Under the pieces are notes generated by a model. It was not told the DNA's origin. It searched no databases and saw only the letters and a program-made list of their open reading frames with translations. A stretch of 34,517 nt of DNA from an uncultured Pseudomonadota bacterium (GTDB lineage: Bacteria; Pseudomonadota; Gammaproteobacteria; Methylococcales; Methylomonadaceae). Positions 1 through 7,939 of the stretch are shown piece by piece. The translations under genes and the position numbers were made by a program. The stretch's first letter is position 1; each line of letters starts with the position of its first letter. The stretch is taken from contig CAIQZX010000130.1 of NCBI GenBank assembly GCA_903876445.1, forward strand, positions 1 through 34,517, read 5' to 3'.

Positions 1-119
1 ATTCCCTCTGGGATTTTACGGCGATAACCAAGCTACCCTCGAGCTACACTCTTTGAAACAGAAACCTAGATTGCGAAACCTAGGAATCCCCGTTCCCTTT
101 AGGGCGGGGAGGATGTCAA
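1..119 (+). mobile_element. Right end of an IS200/IS605-family (TnpB) element
   Basis: The first 119 bases end in a block of the kind found at the right end of IS605/IS1341-type elements: a hairpin CCTAG (65-69)/CTAGG (80-84), then the nested hairpin CCCCG (88-92) plus CCC (95-97) paired with GGG (102-104) plus CGGGG (105-109), then GGATGTCAA at 111-119. These elements have no inverted termini and end in such hairpins. The transposase and tnpB bodies would lie to the left, outside the window. An open frame in frame 2 (from base 2) runs to a stop at 125-127 and could be the last codons of tnpB, but I cannot confirm it. The element boundary is inferred to be just after TCAA. The next gene's stop codon starts 24 bp further on. 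Confidence 0.6.
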
Positions 120-139
120 AAGGATAATGCTCCTGTAAT
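1..139 (+). ncRNA. Putative omega RNA (reRNA) of the TnpB element, with guide
   Basis: In TnpB systems the guide RNA is transcribed through the right end of the element. The scaffold ends at the element boundary and the next roughly 16-20 nt of flanking DNA act as the guide. Here the scaffold would be the hairpin block ending at 119, and the guide would start at 120 (AAGGATAATG...), pointing at the sequence just past the 3' end of the chemotaxis gene at 143-751. The 5' end lies outside the window. The call rests on structure and family knowledge only. It could be an inactive element end. Confidence 0.45.
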
Positions 140-142
140 TTT

Positions 143-751
143 TTAACTACTGCGATAAATCGATAATGCGATTCGACAACGTTGCACATTATCATGAATA
201 GTATGTGCAGCTTTATCGACACTTTCAGCTACAGCTTGAAGACTTTGTAAATACTCACCCGCTTGCGAGGCTTCAATCCGCGAGTTTGCAGCGATAACAC
301 GAGCTGCACGCGCATGGTGCATCACCGCTTCGAGTTGCCCTAATAATTGTGTGACATCACGTTTAAATTGACGTTGGCAATCTTGCATAATGGTTCGTGC
401 ATGGGTAATCGGTTCTTGCATCGAGTCGGCATAACGTGCGCCGGTCGCCAATTTTGCCACTTGTTCAAATCGATTATAAGCCGCTGTTCGTCTATATTCA
501 TTTACCGTCAAACGGTATAACAACAACGCATAAACGTTGATGTTTGTAACTAATTCAATCGTTTCTTTTGCAAGCTCGTTAATAAAATCGGTAATTGGCT
601 GAAAGCCTTTCGCTTTATCTCCGGCTCGAAATGCAATCGCTTTTGCATTCGCGGCAGCTAACGAAATCTCTTTCGCAACTACCATAACGGCACTTAACTC
701 CGATGTAATCGAAGCGACCGCAATAAATTGTGATTTTGTTTGACTGTTCAT
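143..751 (-). CDS. Small helical chemotaxis-associated protein with two MCP-tip-like segments
   Basis: A 202-aa soluble, Ala-rich, apparently all-helical protein and the last gene of the che operon, 55 bp after cheB. I do not recognise a named family. Two segments resemble the methyl-accepting receptor hairpin tip. Residues 33-63 (AANAKAIAFRAGDKAKGF, then an FINELAKET-like stretch) parallel the receptor pattern ALNAxxEAARAGExGxGFxVVAxEVRxLA. Residues 153-186 (AANSRIEASQAGEYLQSLQ, then AESVDKAAHTI) do so again. No transmembrane segment or HAMP is seen. It could be a cytosolic receptor-like scaffold or a decoy that contacts CheA or CheW, but function is not established. The start is the only reasonable ATG; the ribosome site is weak (GAAGA). 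The stop lies 24 bp from an IS end, so the C-terminus may have been altered by insertion. Confidence 0.6.
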   Translation of the reverse strand: MNSQTKSQFIAVASITSELSAVMVVAKEISLAAANAKAIAFRAGDKAKGFQPITDFINELAKETIELVTNINVYALLLYRLTVNEYRRTAAYNRFEQVAKLATGARYADSMQEPITHARTIMQDCQRQFKRDVTQLLGQLEAVMHHARAARVIAANSRIEASQAGEYLQSLQAVAESVDKAAHTIHDNVQRCRIALSIYRSS

Positions 752-806
752 AAGGTCTTCTTTCGCCTGAAAAATAATAGCGTTAATGCGGAAAATAGAG
801 CAATTT

Positions 807-1868
807 TTAGCGCAACGTTTTGACCAATGTCAAAATTTTAGCGGCAATATCGTCCAATGGAACGACGTAATCGGCACAACCTAATTTAAATGCCGCACCC
901 GGCATTCCCCAAACGACGCTAGAGGCTTCATCCTGAACAATGGTTTTTGCACCGGCTTCTTTCATGGCTTGCATTCCCACTGCGCCATCTGCTCCCATTC
1001 CTGTTAGCAAAACGCATACCGCATTGTCTTTTACACACTTTGCAGCAGAGTGAAATAACACATCCACCGCAGGTTTGTGACGATTTACCGGTTCACCATC
1101 TTCAATTTGAATAATATATTGGTTATTCACACGCCTCACCGCCATGTGAAAACCGCCAGGTGCAAGGTAAATGTTTCCCCATTCGACAATCTGACCATTT
1201 GTTGGAATGCTCGCGGTCATTTGCGTGACAGAATCAATATGTTGCACAAAAGATTGACTAAATGCCGCCGGTAAATGTTGCGTAATTAAAATTGGTGGAC
1301 AATCTGCCGGCAAACTTTTTACAACGACTTTTATCGCTTCCGTACCGCCTGTCGATGAACCTAATGCAATAAGTTGCGTAAAACCTGCATTAGAACGTGT
1401 CGTTTTCTGCATTGGTGTCGTTTTCACGACGTGCGGAGTTTCTTCACGAAGCTGTATTGCCTTAACATTTGTGCGAGCCGCATTACGAACTTTCGCAATA
1501 ATTTCTTCTGAATACATCGCTAATGTATTTTCAGCGTTAATTTTAGGTTTAGCCACAAAATCCACAGCACCTAAAGCGAGAGCTTCTAAAGTTTCTTCAG
1601 CACCGTTTTCTGTCATTGTTGAAATCATAACAACGGGCGTAGGACGCAAACGCATTAAATTTCGTAAAAATGTAATGCCATTCATATTTGGCATTTCAAT
1701 ATCTAATGTCAAAACATCAGGATTAAGCTGTTTAATCATATCCCGTGCTACAAATGGGTCTTCTGCTGCGCCAATAACTTCAATATCAGGCGCAGAACTT
1801 AGCACAGCCGCTAATACTTTTCGGATTAACAAAGAATCGTCAACAATCAAAACTCGAATTTTATTCAT
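807..1868 (-). CDS. cheB: CheB, receptor-glutamate methylesterase/deamidase response regulator
   Basis: 353 aa, the usual CheB length. It removes methyl groups from chemoreceptor glutamates after phosphorylation by CheA, for adaptation. An N-terminal receiver domain (1-~125) has acidic pocket Asp10/Asp11, phospho-acceptor Asp56 in LDIEMP and Lys108 in AKPK. A linker follows (~126-160), then the methylesterase domain with the catalytic triad Ser172 (GSSTGG), His198 (TQHLP) and Asp294 (GMGADG). The spacing is identical to the Ser164/His190/Asp286 triad of the enteric enzyme. It lies in the same operon as cheR and cheD and 48 bp after cheD. The receptor encoded at 5582-7897 ends in a pentapeptide that may tether it. 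No defect is seen. Confidence 0.98.
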   Translation of the reverse strand: MNKIRVLIVDDSLLIRKVLAAVLSSAPDIEVIGAAEDPFVARDMIKQLNPDVLTLDIEMPNMNGITFLRNLMRLRPTPVVMISTMTENGAEETLEALALGAVDFVAKPKINAENTLAMYSEEIIAKVRNAARTNVKAIQLREETPHVVKTTPMQKTTRSNAGFTQLIALGSSTGGTEAIKVVVKSLPADCPPILITQHLPAAFSQSFVQHIDSVTQMTASIPTNGQIVEWGNIYLAPGGFHMAVRRVNNQYIIQIEDGEPVNRHKPAVDVLFHSAAKCVKDNAVCVLLTGMGADGAVGMQAMKEAGAKTIVQDEASSVVWGMPGAAFKLGCADYVVPLDDIAAKILTLVKTLR

Positions 1869-1916
1869 ACATTGCTCTAAAAATGGGGTTTCTAATTGAT
1901 GTTTTAATCACAAAAA

Positions 1917-2549
1917 TTAAAACAGCTCGACATCACCACCAACCGGTAATGTCTTGATATTTGTTGAGTATTGACGCTCACGTTGGGCGATGGAATCCGT
2001 GTGTAAATCTTGAATTTTTTTCATTCCAACCTTACCCGTTTTTGGAAAATAAATAACTTTTCGAGGATAAATATCACCCAAATCTTTTGAAAGTAATGCT
2101 AAACCTTCTTGATCAATATAATCCAATACAAAATTAACATTCCGTTCGCCAACATCGCTCAACGTCGGAATAATTTTGCCACCACCAAAAACTTTAACTT
2201 CTAAGTTTTTGCGTTTTCCGCCATTTGATAAAATCGTGTTAATCAAATGCTCCATAGCAAAATTCCCATATCGCGTCGCATTACCAATCATCGCATCACT
2301 TCCGTGTAGCATTTTTTGTTCCGTTGTTTCAGGCAACATAAAATGATTCATGCCTCCAATTCCAGTTTCTTTGTCACGAATACAAGCTGAAATACAAGAA
2401 CCTAAAACCGTTGTAATCAATTCATTTTCCAATGTGACATAGTATTCACCAGGCAAAATTTTTGCCGCAATAATTCCGTGATCTCTGTCTAAATAACGAT
2501 TGACATGATCAAAACCTCGAAGAGAGGGTCTCCCAATTTCATTACTCAT
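1917..2549 (-). CDS. cheD: CheD, chemoreceptor glutamine deamidase
   Basis: 210 aa. CheD converts specific receptor glutamines to glutamates and in some species cooperates with CheC-type phosphatases. The signature GSCISACIRD carries the catalytic Cys52, and GGMNHFMLP carries His69. The 17-residue Cys-His spacing equals that of the Thermotoga enzyme (Cys27/His44). The conserved KVFGGG stretch follows. The protein has about 25 extra N-terminal residues and a C-terminal tail beyond the core of about 160 residues. It is tightly packed in the operon: 10 bp after cheR and 48 bp before cheB. No cheC is visible in this window. Confidence 0.97.
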   Translation of the reverse strand: MSNEIGRPSLRGFDHVNRYLDRDHGIIAAKILPGEYYVTLENELITTVLGSCISACIRDKETGIGGMNHFMLPETTEQKMLHGSDAMIGNATRYGNFAMEHLINTILSNGGKRKNLEVKVFGGGKIIPTLSDVGERNVNFVLDYIDQEGLALLSKDLGDIYPRKVIYFPKTGKVGMKKIQDLHTDSIAQRERQYSTNIKTLPVGGDVELF

Positions 2550-2559
2550 TTATTTACGT

Positions 2560-3396
2560 TCAAGTATTTTTTCGATATGTCGTTGTTGAAACCAATTCAA
2601 ATTCATTGCAAATTTGGTTCAACGATTCTGAATGCCCAATAAATAACCAGGATTTACTAGATAACAGTTTAGCATATCGTTTTACTAACGCCGCTTTTGT
2701 TTCGCGGTCAAAGTAAATCAGAACATTGCGGCAGAAAATGACATCAAATGCGACATTCATTCCCCATTCCGTCATCAAATTCAATTGTTTAAAAGTAATG
2801 ATTTTTTGCAAACTGTCTTTCACTTTGACATGGCTTGGCGATGATTTACTTTTTAAAAACCAACGTTTCAAAACGTCTTGTGACAAATCTGCAATTCTAT
2901 CTTCGGTGTAAACGCCCTCCGATGCAGTTTGCAACACTTGAGTATCTAAATCGGTGGCTAAAATCGTTACTTTCCAATCTTGGGGTACTGATTCTAATAG
3001 TGTCATAGCAATTGAATAAGGTTCTTCACCGGTCGAACATCCTGCTGACCAAACTTTGATTTCTTTAGAATTTTTATTACGCACCAGTAATTCAGGAATA
3101 ATCGTATTTCGTAAATAATCAAAATGGTGTTTTTCACGAAAAAAAGACGTTAAATTTGTGGTAATCGCGTTAATAAAATCCGTAAATTCGGCTTCATTAT
3201 TTTGATGTAAATAAGTGCAGTATTCCTTAAAATCGTTCAATCCTAGTTTTCTAACACGCTTCGAAAGACGAGAATAAAACATATCAAAACGCTCATCAGG
3301 AACTTGAATTCCCGAATACGCATTCGACATTTTTCTCAAAACATTAAAATCATCAACGGTAAATTTAAATTCGCGCTCTTTTTCTACGATTGCCAT
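2560..3396 (-). CDS. cheR: CheR, SAM-dependent chemoreceptor methyltransferase
   Basis: 278 aa from the chosen start. CheR methylates receptor glutamates, opposing CheB. An N-terminal helical domain (1-~85, with TNLTSFFRE at 80-88) precedes the SAM-binding domain with SAGCSTGEEPYS (117-128) and FCRNVLIYFD (221-230), both classical CheR motifs. A GTG at 3408 in the same frame would add four residues, but it overlaps the ribosome site GGAGGTG. The ATG at 3396 lies about 10 bp after that GGAGGT and is the better start. It follows the STAS gene by 29 bp and precedes cheD by 10 bp. The receptor tail NDEWEEF at the end of the 5582-7897 gene is a likely docking site. Confidence 0.97.
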   Translation of the reverse strand: MAIVEKEREFKFTVDDFNVLRKMSNAYSGIQVPDERFDMFYSRLSKRVRKLGLNDFKEYCTYLHQNNEAEFTDFINAITTNLTSFFREKHHFDYLRNTIIPELLVRNKNSKEIKVWSAGCSTGEEPYSIAMTLLESVPQDWKVTILATDLDTQVLQTASEGVYTEDRIADLSQDVLKRWFLKSKSSPSHVKVKDSLQKIITFKQLNLMTEWGMNVAFDVIFCRNVLIYFDRETKAALVKRYAKLLSSKSWLFIGHSESLNQICNEFELVSTTTYRKNT

Positions 3397-3425
3397 GCGA
3401 TAACGCACCTCCAGCCGATTACACT

Positions 3426-4244
3426 TTAATGTGTTGAAATTTCTAAAACAGCAAGCAAACCTAAAAGCTGTGCAGATTCAACAAAACGCTCTGATGGATA
3501 AATAATATCAATGGTTTTACCTAAACGCGGCGCATCTTTTTTTAACGAAACCAATAATTGAAGCGTTGCCGTATCAATCGATGTAACATCCGAAGCGTTA
3601 ATCTCAATTCGGTCATGCGCGTCTAAAATATGCTTTAATTTTTCATAAAGCACAGCTATCGTTTTAATTGACGCTTCAGAATTTAAATCAATATGCGGTT
3701 CTGGGGGTGTAGGAATGAACGTTTCGTCAATAACTTTTTCAGAAACCACTTCAATCGCATTATTTTCATCAGTCGATTTTTCCGTTGTTTCAATTGAAAC
3801 GTGAACATTTACTTCTGTATTTTTGTCTGTTTCAACCGAGATTTCAATTTCGCCATCTTTATCAATAGAAACGTCAATTTCAATATCATCTGATTCTTCA
3901 ACCGGCGAATCTTCAATTGTTACAAGTTCATCGACAATAACTAATTCTTCTTCGTCTTCGGCAGTTTCTTCAACGGTTACGAGTTCATCGACAATAACTA
4001 ATTCTTCATCATCGGTAAGTTTTTCGATGGTAATAAGTTTGTCAACAACAATCAGTTCGTCCTCAATTTCAACAACAGGTTCTTGAACAACAGGTTCTTC
4101 GATAACTTCAGCGGGTAAAACTTTCGCTTTTGCTCTCGATTTTGTGACTTTTTTAACCGGTTCAACAGGCGGCGTGTCTTCTTCAATATCAGCACCATCC
4201 ATCCACGCCAACGGATCGTAACCAATTAAATTATTTTTTGTCAT
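3426..4244 (-). CDS. Acidic-repeat protein with C-terminal STAS (MlaB-like) domain
   Basis: 272 aa, very acidic. The C-terminal ~85 residues (185-270) form a STAS-type domain; the loop DVTSIDTATLQLL matches the STAS phospho-site loop, with Thr225 at the position that is Ser in SpoIIAA-type anti-anti-sigma factors. Residues 20-180 are a low-complexity acidic linker with three near-repeats: DELIVVDKLITIEK (62-75), EELVIVDELVTVEE (80-93) and EELVIVDELVTIED (99-112). A basic stretch (KKVTKSRAKAK, 31-41) lies before it. The start overlaps the end of parA by 14 bp, so the two are probably translationally coupled and may act together, for instance in placing chemosensory arrays. That role is inference. 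Confidence 0.75.
   Translation of the reverse strand: MTKNNLIGYDPLAWMDGADIEEDTPPVEPVKKVTKSRAKAKVLPAEVIEEPVVQEPVVEIEDELIVVDKLITIEKLTDDEELVIVDELVTVEETAEDEEELVIVDELVTIEDSPVEESDDIEIDVSIDKDGEIEISVETDKNTEVNVHVSIETTEKSTDENNAIEVVSEKVIDETFIPTPPEPHIDLNSEASIKTIAVLYEKLKHILDAHDRIEINASDVTSIDTATLQLLVSLKKDAPRLGKTIDIIYPSERFVESAQLLGLLAVLEISTH
3925..4062 (-). repeat. In-gene tandem repeat encoding acidic VDELVT units
   Basis: A 26-bp block is identical at 3925-3950 and 3982-4007 (period 57 bp), and a diverged third copy lies at about 4036-4062. The units encode the E/D-E/D-L-V-I-V-D-E-L-V-T repeats in the linker of the STAS protein. Near-identical DNA in two copies suggests recent duplication, and so likely copy-number variation between strains. 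Confidence 0.8.
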
Positions 4245-5004
4245 TTGTCATTACTCTATTTTCAAGAAAATCGTTAGCAAGATTACGGAAATCTCTCGCA
4301 GAACGGCTTTTCGGACTGTATTCCAAAATGGTTTGTCCAAAACTAGGACATTCCGCTAATAACGCCGTTTCACGAATCATTGTCGCTAAAATTTCATTTG
4401 GAAAATGCGACAACAAAATGTTTAAAACCTGATTAGAAATACGGCGGGTAGACATATAACGCGAAATAACTACCGAGATTTTATATTGACGTTTTAACGC
4501 CCCCTCAAAACGTTTGACCGTTCCCATCAAATGCGACAAGCCTTGTAACGCTAAAAAATCACTCGCCATTGGAACTAAAATTTCACGGGTGGCAATTAAG
4601 GCGTTTGCAACTAATAATCCCGAAGACGGTGGGCAATCGATAAAAATAAAATCTTGATCAAGCAACTGACCTTTCAGTGCGTCACGCAGCAATATACCGC
4701 GTGGAGAACCATTGTTACCCATTTGCTCTACTTCTTTCAAACGGGAACCAGCGGCAATCAATTGTAAATTTTCACGCACTTTGACTGCTTGTTCATTGAC
4801 GCTTTTTTCTTTCAACATCGCCGCATCAATACCACTAATGTTATGCGAAATAATGCCGAATGAAACCGCTAAATGTCCTTGTGGGTCAAAATCAATGACA
4901 GTGACTTTCTTACCTAACTCAGCCAGTGCATGACATAAATTGGCGGTCGTCGTCGTTTTTCCTACGCCGCCTTTTTGGTTAATAATTGCAATTAAACGAG
5001 ACAT
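4231..5004 (-). CDS. ParA-family ATPase of the chemotaxis operon
   Basis: 257 aa. A deviant Walker A motif, KGGVGKTTTT (11-20), opens a ParA/Soj/MinD-type ATPase. VIDFDPQGH (about 37-45) is the switch I/A' region and FIDCPPSSG the Walker B region. ParA homologues inside che operons place chemosensory arrays at the cell pole or midcell (ParC of Vibrio, PpfA of Rhodobacter, the Pseudomonas che-cluster ParA). Its ATG overlaps the stop of cheW in TAATG, and its end overlaps the STAS gene by 14 bp, so the three are coupled. No ParB is nearby, which supports a protein-positioning role rather than plasmid partition. The alternative, a true chromosome partition ParA, is unlikely from context. Confidence 0.92.
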   Translation of the reverse strand: MSRLIAIINQKGGVGKTTTTANLCHALAELGKKVTVIDFDPQGHLAVSFGIISHNISGIDAAMLKEKSVNEQAVKVRENLQLIAAGSRLKEVEQMGNNGSPRGILLRDALKGQLLDQDFIFIDCPPSSGLLVANALIATREILVPMASDFLALQGLSHLMGTVKRFEGALKRQYKISVVISRYMSTRRISNQVLNILLSHFPNEILATMIRETALLAECPSFGQTILEYSPKSRSARDFRNLANDFLENRVMTNDKK

Positions 5005-5537
5005 TACAGAGCATCGTCATAGTCAGAGGAAATCGAATCCGCAATGGCATCCATTCCATCAACTTCGTCTGGATTCAACAGTTTGTCTACATCGAGCAGC
5101 ATAATCATACTTTGCTTATAAACGTGCATTCCACGCATATAACGGGTATCAAGTTGTGAACCAAAGTTTGGAGCTTTTTTTATTTCACTCGTTTTTATAT
5201 CTAATACATCTGAAACAGCATCCGCTACGATACCCATCACAAATGTGTCCGTGCGATGATGTTTGATGCACAAAACGATAACAACCGTTTTATGTGTGTA
5301 TTCGCAATGCTCAAGTGAAAAACGTTCACGCAAATCCACAATTGGAATAACTGAGCCGCGTAAATTTAATACGCCTTTGATAAAAGAAGGTGCATTAGGA
5401 ATAACGCGCACCGCTTCCCAGCCTCTAATTTCTTGAACTTTTAGAATTTCTACACCATAAACTTCATTAGCCAGTTCGAAAGTTAAAAACTGCTCGATTT
5501 GTTTAGTATGAGTATGTACATCGGTTGTCGTTGTCAT
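5004..5537 (-). CDS. cheW: CheW adaptor protein (second copy)
   Basis: 177 aa CheW domain linking receptors to CheA. Characteristic stretches are FLTFELANEVYGVEILKVQE, RVIPNAPSFIKGVLNLRG and IPIVDLRERF, followed by an internal core and GMHVYKQSMIMLLDVDKLL. It is clearly paralogous to the CheW at 7940-8452 but has a different N-terminus and an acidic tail (DAIADSISSDYDDAL). It is preceded by AGGGA about 10 bp before the ATG. Its stop overlaps the ParA start by one base. Some CheW-like proteins next to ParA (ParP) couple arrays to ParC, and this copy could have such a role, but it shows no extra AIF-type domain, so I call it a plain CheW. Confidence 0.95.
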   Translation of the reverse strand: MTTTTDVHTHTKQIEQFLTFELANEVYGVEILKVQEIRGWEAVRVIPNAPSFIKGVLNLRGSVIPIVDLRERFSLEHCEYTHKTVVIVLCIKHHRTDTFVMGIVADAVSDVLDIKTSEIKKAPNFGSQLDTRYMRGMHVYKQSMIMLLDVDKLLNPDEVDGMDAIADSISSDYDDAL

Positions 5538-5581
5538 GATTATTATTCCCTGCGAGTTATTTTATTTTAGCGTTGGGGTTA

Positions 5582-7897
5582 TCAAAACTCTTCCCATTCA
5601 TCATTATTTATTGATGGAATAGAAGGAGTAACAGGTTTTTTAATCGTCGGTTTATTATTCATCATAGGCGAAACACTACGCATTTCCACCGAAGACGATT
5701 TACCACCAACTTTAAAGAAATTTAGCAACTGTGTCATTTTAGCGGATTGCTCACTCATTGCGACACTGCTCGCTGCTGCTTCTTCGGCTAACGCAGCATT
5801 CTGTTGTGTAATATCATCCATTTGTGCGACATTTTGATTAACTTGACCAATTCCAGCGGACTGCTCGTGACTTGCAATCGTAATATCATTAACAATGTCA
5901 CCCACTTTAATAATGCTGTCCACAATTTCCATTAACGCCGCGCCTGTTTCATTAACAAACGCCGTGCCAGAACGCACTTTTTGAACGCTATTTTGAATCA
6001 ATTCGCTACTTTGTTGCGCGGCATTTGCGCTGCGTTGTGCTAAATTCCGAACTTCTGTCGCCACAACAGAAAAACCACGACCTTGTTCGCCAGCACGCGC
6101 CGCTTCAACCGACGCATTCAACGCCAATAAATTGGTTTGAAACGCGATTTCGTCAATTACACCAATTATCTCTGCGATTTTATTACTACTTTCGTTGATT
6201 TCCTGCATTGCTGTGATAGCGGATTTAACCACTTCCCCGCCTTTTTCAGCAAGCTGCGTCGCTGTTTGAACCACTTTTTTAGCTTGTTGTGTATTATCGG
6301 CGTTACTTTTAACCGCTGTTGATAATTCACTCATGCTCGAAGCCGTTTCTTCTAAGCTAGACGCTTGTTTTTCAACACGCTGCGACAAATTATTATTTCC
6401 GCTCGCCATTTCTTGTGATGAATTATTCACGAAGTCGGCGGTTTCTCGAATTTGTATAATAAAATGGCTAATTTTAGAAATCGCATCGTTGATATTGTCT
6501 TTGCATTGCGCGTAAATACCCTGATAATCCGCATGAATGCTAGTGGTTAAATCACCACCCGCCATTTGCTCAATCACACGATTTATATCATTAAAGACAT
6601 TTTCAATAACATCCGCTAATTCATTTATATTGACAGATAATGATCGTGTAAAACCTTCTTTTTCGTCTAAATGAATACGCGCACTCAAATCGCCAACTTT
6701 TACCGAATTCACCAAACTTTCTATATCTCGTTCAATTTGCTTTTCTAATGTTCTATCTTGCCATTCTGCAACATAACCAATTCGTTCACCATTTTCAGCA
6801 ATAACAGGTTTTGCAATAACTTGAATCGCTCGTCCCGCTAAAGTAAGTTGAGACGTAATCGAATCTTTTGAATTCATCAATAAATTCCGCTGATACGATG
6901 GATTTTTATGGAAAATATCGATACTAGAACCGAGTAAATTCGTGGCTCTGAAATTAGGTAAATGTTTGCGAATATCATTTTCTGCATTTGCAAATAATTG
7001 TTTAGCTGATTGATTCACAAAAATAATTTCAAAATTTGAATTTGTGATTAAAACACTGGATTGCGCCGTTTCTAAACCTCGAATAATGCGTAATGATTCA
7101 GAATTCGCTTGTTTAACTTGTGCTAAATCGTTGCCCAACTTAACACTCGTCGCGTAAATTGCGCGATATAAATCACCAAATTGATTATCCAAACGTAAAT
7201 TCAACGGTTTACCAAATTTGTTTGATGTTAATTGATAAAGTTTATCAATTGATATTTCTAACGCCTCATCAATGTTTTTTATTACTCGATAAATGATTGC
7301 TGCGCCAAAAATTGCTGCAGTCATTGTCGCTGAAAACAAGCCATAATTCTGATGATTAAATGCGTCATACATCGAATAAAAACTTGGTACAAAGAGCAGC
7401 GATGACGCAAAAGCTAATTTTTTTGCAACTGAGATTTCCTGAATAGATTTGTAAAAAGCTCTAACACCCGATGATCCTAATTTCGCTTCATTTGCATTAA
7501 CTTTGCGATACAGTTTTTCTGCTTCATTAACTTCATCACGAGAAGGAACATGGCGGACGGACATAAATGCCACAATTTGAGAATTTTCAAAAATGGGCAT
7601 GACATTCGCGCCAACCCAATAATAATCACCCGATTTTGTTCTATTTTTAATCAGACGATGCCATGGATTCCCTTTTTTTAAGGTCGCCCACAGCTCTTCA
7701 AAAACAGCGACAGGCGTATCGGGATGGCGGACAATGTTATGATTTGAGCCAATAAGTTCATCACGCGAATAACCGCTTATTTCTATGAAAGAGTCGTTCG
7801 CAAAAGTAATCACACCTTTTAAATCCGTGCGTGTGACTAAAATTGTTCCGGCTTTCATAATAACTTCATTATTCGTGACGGGCATATTCATTTTCAT
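5582..7897 (-). CDS. Aer-like PAS chemoreceptor with C-terminal CheR/CheB tether
   Basis: 771 aa. An N-terminal Aer-type PAS domain (about 10-125) has SGYSRDELIG, NIVRHPDTP and KSGDYYWVGANVMPI, close to the FAD-binding PAS of the aerotaxis receptor Aer. Two membrane spans follow (about 161-175 and 187-204) with almost no periplasmic loop, so sensing is cytoplasmic, probably of redox state or energy. A second PAS lies at about 272-385, then a HAMP-like region and a full signalling domain. The tip EIAFQTNLLALNASVEAARA (583-602) is canonical. The C-terminus NDEWEEF ends in the xWxxF pentapeptide that binds CheR and CheB in NWETF-type receptors. The ATG follows GAGAGGAG by about 10 bp. The FAD cofactor is inferred from homology only. 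Confidence 0.95.
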   Translation of the reverse strand: MKMNMPVTNNEVIMKAGTILVTRTDLKGVITFANDSFIEISGYSRDELIGSNHNIVRHPDTPVAVFEELWATLKKGNPWHRLIKNRTKSGDYYWVGANVMPIFENSQIVAFMSVRHVPSRDEVNEAEKLYRKVNANEAKLGSSGVRAFYKSIQEISVAKKLAFASSLLFVPSFYSMYDAFNHQNYGLFSATMTAAIFGAAIIYRVIKNIDEALEISIDKLYQLTSNKFGKPLNLRLDNQFGDLYRAIYATSVKLGNDLAQVKQANSESLRIIRGLETAQSSVLITNSNFEIIFVNQSAKQLFANAENDIRKHLPNFRATNLLGSSIDIFHKNPSYQRNLLMNSKDSITSQLTLAGRAIQVIAKPVIAENGERIGYVAEWQDRTLEKQIERDIESLVNSVKVGDLSARIHLDEKEGFTRSLSVNINELADVIENVFNDINRVIEQMAGGDLTTSIHADYQGIYAQCKDNINDAISKISHFIIQIRETADFVNNSSQEMASGNNNLSQRVEKQASSLEETASSMSELSTAVKSNADNTQQAKKVVQTATQLAEKGGEVVKSAITAMQEINESSNKIAEIIGVIDEIAFQTNLLALNASVEAARAGEQGRGFSVVATEVRNLAQRSANAAQQSSELIQNSVQKVRSGTAFVNETGAALMEIVDSIIKVGDIVNDITIASHEQSAGIGQVNQNVAQMDDITQQNAALAEEAAASSVAMSEQSAKMTQLLNFFKVGGKSSSVEMRSVSPMMNNKPTIKKPVTPSIPSINNDEWEEF

Positions 7898-7939
7898 TGC
7901 AAATTGTCTCCTCTCGACTTTTCAAATTTGAGTTAAAAA

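Noticed and set aside
2-127. Open frame on the plus strand as the TnpB C-terminus
   Set aside because: It is plausible, but too short and outside any conserved TnpB motif, so it is not called as a coding feature.
1471-1899. 142-aa open frame on the plus strand opposite cheB
   Set aside because: It is antisense to a fully conserved cheB coding region, has no ribosome site and shows no protein family features.
3823-4086. Ser/Thr-rich 87-aa frame opposite the acidic linker
   Set aside because: It is an artefact of reading GAA/GAT-rich repeats on the opposite strand.
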